From positions 1 to 64,000 of the forward strand of contig NZ_RRYH01000005.1 of the NCBI RefSeq assembly GCF_004010155.1: 64,000 bases of DNA, read 5' to 3'. Shown here piece by piece: positions 60,854 through 64,000 of this stretch. This DNA comes from Solirhodobacter olei (GTDB taxonomy: Bacteria; Pseudomonadota; Alphaproteobacteria; Rhodobacterales; Rhodobacteraceae). The translations under genes and the position numbers were made by a program. Numbering within the stretch: the stretch's first letter is position 1; every line of letters begins with the position of its first letter. The notes beneath the pieces are model-generated. The model was given only the letters and a program-made list of their open reading frames with translations. It had not been told where the DNA came from and made no database searches.

Positions 60854-63805
60854 ATGCCGATGGAAAAGACCTTCGACGCCGCCGAGGCGGAAGCCCGCCT
60901 CTATGCCGCCTGGGATCAGGCCGGCGCCTTCGCAGCAGGCGCCAATGCCAAGCCGGGCGCCGAGCCCTTCTGCATCATGATCCCGCCTCCGAATGTGACC
61001 GGCTCGCTCCACATGGGCCACGCGTTCAACAACACGCTGCAGGACATCCTGACCCGCTGGCACCGGATGCGCGGGCATGACGTGCTCTGGCAGCCCGGGC
61101 AGGACCATGCCGGCATCGCCACCCAGATGGTCGTCGAGCGCGAGCTGGCGCGCAGCCAGCAACCGTCGCGCCGCGAGATGGGCCGCGAGGCTTTCCTCGA
61201 GAAGGTCTGGGAGTGGAAGGCACAGTCCGGCGGCCGCATCGTCGAGCAGCTCAAGCGCCTCGGCGCCTCCTGCGACTGGTCGCGCAACGCTTTCACCATG
61301 TCCGGCGCGCCCGGCGCACCGGCGACCGACAAGGGCAACTTCCACGACGCGGTCATCAAGGTCTTCGTCGAGCTCTACAACAAGGGCCTGATCTACCGCG
61401 GCAAGCGGCTGGTGAACTGGGATCCGCATTTCGAAACCGCGATATCGGATCTCGAGGTCGAACAGGTCGAGCTGAACGGCAACCTTTGGCGCCTGCGCTA
61501 CCCGCTGGCCGACGGGGCGACCTACGAACATCCCGTGGCCTTCGACGAAGATGGCCGCGCGACGGAATGGGAAACGCGCGACTACCTCGTCGTCGCCACC
61601 ACCCGGCCGGAGACGATGCTGGGCGACACCGGTGTTGCCGTCCATCCCGACGACATTCGCTACGAGCACCTGATCGGCAAGCATGTCGTTCTGCCGATCA
61701 CCGGCCGCCGCGTGCCGATCGTGGGCGATGCCTATGCCGACCCCGACAAGGGCACCGGCTGCGTCAAGATCACCCCCGCGCATGATTTCAACGACTGGGG
61801 CGTGGGCCAGCGCACGGGCCTGCGGGTCATCAACATCATGGACACCCGCGCCGCCATCGCGCTGCAGGGCAACGCCGATTTCGCCGAAGGTTGTCCGGAA
61901 GACCAGATCGCCGCCGCCATCGAGATGTTCGACGGCCGCGACCGCTACGAGGCGCGCGAGGCGCTTGTCACGCTGGCCGGCGACGAGGGCTGGCTCGACG
62001 GCATCGACGCCGAGCGCCACATGGTCCCCCATGGCGACCGTTCCAAGGTCGCGATCGAACCCTTCCTGACCGACCAGTGGTTCGTCGACACCGCCAAGAT
62101 CGTGGAACCGGCGCTCGACGCCGTCCGCCGCGGCATGGCAGCGCAGGAGGCGGGCCAGTTCGACGAGACCGCCGGCTACACCCGCATCCTGCCGGAGCGC
62201 GACGCCAAGACCTATTACCACTGGCTGGAGAACATCGAGCCCTGGTGCATTTCCCGCCAGCTCTGGTGGGGGCACCAGATCCCGGTCTGGTACGGGCCCG
62301 GCGTCGAAAAGGACGGCACGGCCGACTATTCGGCCGAGAACCAGAAGGTCTTCTGCGGGGCCAGCTTCGAAGAAGTCGCCGCACAGGCGCGCAAGTTCTA
62401 CGGCGTCGGGACCGTCCACGAGAAGGCCGATTTCTCTGCCGCGCTCGAGGACCAGCTCGAAAGCTTCAGCAATTCGGAGTCCTCGGTCTCGCTCTGGCGC
62501 GAGCCGGACGTCCTTGACACCTGGTTCTCCTCCGGCCTCTGGCCGATCGGTACGCTGGGCTGGCCGGAAGAGACGCCGGAGCTGCAGAAATACTTCCCGA
62601 CCTCGGTCCTCGTCACCGGCTTCGACATCATCTTCTTCTGGGTCGCCCGGATGATGATGATGCAGCTCGCCGTGGTCGATCAGATCCCCTTCCACACCGT
62701 CTATGTCCATGCCCTCGTCCGCGACGAGAAGGGCAAGAAGATGTCGAAGTCGCTGGGCAACGTCCTCGATCCGCTGGAGCTGATCGATGAATACGGCGCC
62801 GACGCCGTCCGGTTCACGCTGACCGCTATGGCCGCCATGGGGCGCGACCTGAAGCTGTCCACCCAGCGGGTCGCCGGCTACCGGAACTTCACCACGAAGC
62901 TCTGGAACGCCTGCCGCTTCGCCGAGATGAACGGCGTCTGGGAAGGCCACGCCACGCGCACCGCCCCGCCTGAACCGAAAGCCACCGTCAACCGCTGGAT
63001 CCTGGGCGAGACCGCGCGGGTCCGCGAGGCCGTGGACGAGGCGCTCAACGGCTTCCGCTTCGACGCGGCGGCCAACGCGCTTTATGCCTTCACCAGGGGC
63101 AAGGTCTGCGACTGGTACGTGGAATTCGCCAAACCGCTTTTCGACGATCCGGAGACGGCGGGCGAGACGCGCGAGACGATGGCCTGGGTTCTCGACCAGT
63201 GCATGATCCTGCTGCATCCGATCATGCCCTTCATCACCGAGGAGCTCTGGGCCACCACCGGCACCCGCGCGAAGCCGCTGGTTCACGCCGAATGGCCCAC
63301 CTACGGCTCCGAGATGATCGACGCCGCCGCGGACCGTGAGATGAACTGGGTCGTGGGGCTGATCGAGGAGATCCGGTCCGCTCGGGCCCAGGTGCATGTG
63401 CCGGTCGGCCTCAAGCTCGACATGGTCCAGCTGTCGCTCGACGAGGCCGGCCGCGGCGCGCTCGGCCGGAACGAGGCGCTGCTCAAGCGCCTCGCCCGGA
63501 TCGAGGGCATCTCGGAAGCCGCCGAGGCGCCCAAGGGGGCGCTGACCATCGCGGTCGAGGGCGGCGCCTTCGCGATCCCGCTTGCCGGCATCATCGACAT
63601 CGCCGAAGAGCGCGCGCGTCTCGCCAAGACGCTGGAGAAGCTTCAGAAGGATCTCGGCGGGCTGCGCGGGCGGCTGGGCAACCCGAAGTTCGTCGAGAGC
63701 GCCCCGGAAGACGTGGTGGACGAGACCCGCGCCAAGCTCGAACAGGGCGAAGACGAGGCGGAGAAGCTCTCCGCCGCACTGAAGCGGCTGGCCGAGCTCG
63801 GCTGA
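60854..63805 (+). CDS. valS: Valyl-tRNA synthetase
   Basis: A 983-residue class I synthetase. HIGH motif is HMGH (53-56, [14 protein letters not shown]), KMSKS is at 629-633 ([10 protein letters not shown]), the CP1 editing domain sits between, and the C-terminal coiled-coil domain (about 920-983) is present. It charges tRNA-Val. A large antisense frame over it is a GC-composition shadow. Confidence 0.98.
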   Translation: MPMEKTFDAAEAEARLYAAWDQAGAFAAGANAKPGAEPFCIMIPPPNVTGSLHMGHAFNNTLQDILTRWHRMRGHDVLWQPGQDHAGIATQMVVERELARSQQPSRREMGREAFLEKVWEWKAQSGGRIVEQLKRLGASCDWSRNAFTMSGAPGAPATDKGNFHDAVIKVFVELYNKGLIYRGKRLVNWDPHFETAISDLEVEQVELNGNLWRLRYPLADGATYEHPVAFDEDGRATEWETRDYLVVATTRPETMLGDTGVAVHPDDIRYEHLIGKHVVLPITGRRVPIVGDAYADPDKGTGCVKITPAHDFNDWGVGQRTGLRVINIMDTRAAIALQGNADFAEGCPEDQIAAAIEMFDGRDRYEAREALVTLAGDEGWLDGIDAERHMVPHGDRSKVAIEPFLTDQWFVDTAKIVEPALDAVRRGMAAQEAGQFDETAGYTRILPERDAKTYYHWLENIEPWCISRQLWWGHQIPVWYGPGVEKDGTADYSAENQKVFCGASFEEVAAQARKFYGVGTVHEKADFSAALEDQLESFSNSESSVSLWREPDVLDTWFSSGLWPIGTLGWPEETPELQKYFPTSVLVTGFDIIFFWVARMMMMQLAVVDQIPFHTVYVHALVRDEKGKKMSKSLGNVLDPLELIDEYGADAVRFTLTAMAAMGRDLKLSTQRVAGYRNFTTKLWNACRFAEMNGVWEGHATRTAPPEPKATVNRWILGETARVREAVDEALNGFRFDAAANALYAFTRGKVCDWYVEFAKPLFDDPETAGETRETMAWVLDQCMILLHPIMPFITEELWATTGTRAKPLVHAEWPTYGSEMIDAAADREMNWVVGLIEEIRSARAQVHVPVGLKLDMVQLSLDEAGRGALGRNEALLKRLARIEGISEAAEAPKGALTIAVEGGAFAIPLAGIIDIAEERARLAKTLEKLQKDLGGLRGRLGNPKFVESAPEDVVDETRAKLEQGEDEAEKLSAALKRLAELG

Positions 63806-63811
63806 GCGCGG

Positions 63812-63835
63812 CCGCGTGCACCCACGCGGTGTTTT
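63812..63835 (+). terminator. Rho-independent terminator after valS
   Basis: CCGCGTG-CACC-CACGCGG (7-bp stem) followed by TGTTTT, 6 bp after the stop. Confidence 0.8.
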
Positions 63836-63996
63836 CGGGCAGAGGGCGGGCTATCGTCTTTCTTCTGCTCGAAAATATCCCGGTGGGTGCCGCAGGCGGG
63901 GGCAGCGCCCGCCTTCACCCGCTCCGCGGCCCGAGCTGCATTGACGCCGGTGCGGCCCCGATCTAGCTCTGTCGGGCCGCGCTACGGAGCCCAGAC

Positions 63997-64000
63997 ATGA
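63997..64000 (+). CDS. Start codon of a gene leaving the window
   Basis: ATG at 63997 with GGAG nine bases upstream; only one codon lies in the window, so no product can be named. Confidence 0.4.

Noticed and set aside
60194-63397. 1067-codon minus-strand frame over valS and VOC genes
   Set aside because: Antisense shadow of valS, which is complete and conserved; the translated product is low-complexity Gly/Asp/His-rich.

Overview
The window is a contiguous piece of a high-GC chromosome (coding third positions almost all G/C). It most likely comes from an alphaproteobacterium of the Rhodobacterales (Roseobacter/Paracoccus/Rhodobacter relatives). This rests on family-typical proteins I recognise (DUF2927 lipoprotein, a small 'arginine transporter'-type periplasmic protein, a SPOR-protein N-terminal-type exported protein, a MaeB malic enzyme, a class I PhaC, and demethylating FAD/GcvT oxidases), on TGATG/ATGA gene coupling and on compact operons. 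Gene identities are from reading the translated sequences; no database search was possible. There are no tRNA, rRNA, CRISPR, transposase or phage genes, and nothing looks recently acquired.

Layout. 1-5.1 kb: end of a basic Gly/Pro/Arg-rich protein, then a coupled microprotein-XpaC-TelA-DUF2927 operon, an M48-like pseudopeptidase and an exported protein. 5.1-9.7 kb (minus): a gapless nucleoside salvage operon, cdd-deoA-deoB-add-upp. 9.9-15.7 kb: a VOC/bicupin fusion protein, malic enzyme maeB and propionyl-CoA synthetase prpE. 15.75-18.7 kb: a soluble hybrid kinase (HisKA-HATPase-REC-Hpt) coupled to a LuxO-like sigma-54 activator. 18.7-26.9 kb: nadK, glyA, an esterase, small lipoproteins, lepA, acylphosphatase, a copper-chaperone-like protein, a 2OG-Fe(II) dioxygenase and rpmB. 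27-30.4 kb: LysR regulator divergent from two DUF1127-like microproteins, MeaB GTPase, DUF3108 protein. 30.4-39.8 kb: hrpB helicase, M29 aminopeptidase, beta-CASP metallo-hydrolase, SulP transporter, PHA synthase.

39.9-48.4 kb is the most distinctive part. A four-gene minus-strand operon encodes two exactly equal-length (812 aa) dimethylglycine-dehydrogenase-like FAD/GcvT proteins, a non-pyrrolysine MttB-family methyltransferase and a beta-hydroxyacid-dehydrogenase-like oxidoreductase. It is divergent from a LysR gene, with a perfect 7+7 bp palindrome between them. It reads as a quaternary-amine demethylation pathway of unknown substrate. The one-carbon genes glyA (19.8 kb) and metR-metF (53.4-55.2 kb) lie elsewhere in the window.

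48.5-64 kb: MATE exporter with two hotdog thioesterases and a MerR gene, an inositol-monophosphatase-family gene, a fatty-acid desaturase behind a long AT-richer leader with a 16-bp palindrome, metR/metF, a DUF2235 hydrolase, an ornithine/lysine decarboxylase divergent from an Lrp/AsnC gene, an HxlR gene divergent from two VOC proteins, valS, and the first bases of a gene leaving the window.

Intergenic DNA holds two families of palindromic elements. One is a double-hairpin repeat of about 125 bp ending in CTGTTTCGG-type sequence. The other is a GC hairpin that follows GTCCCGGGG-type sequence in several gaps. There are also several good regulator-type palindromes (11080, 11310, 47501, 52324, 58266).
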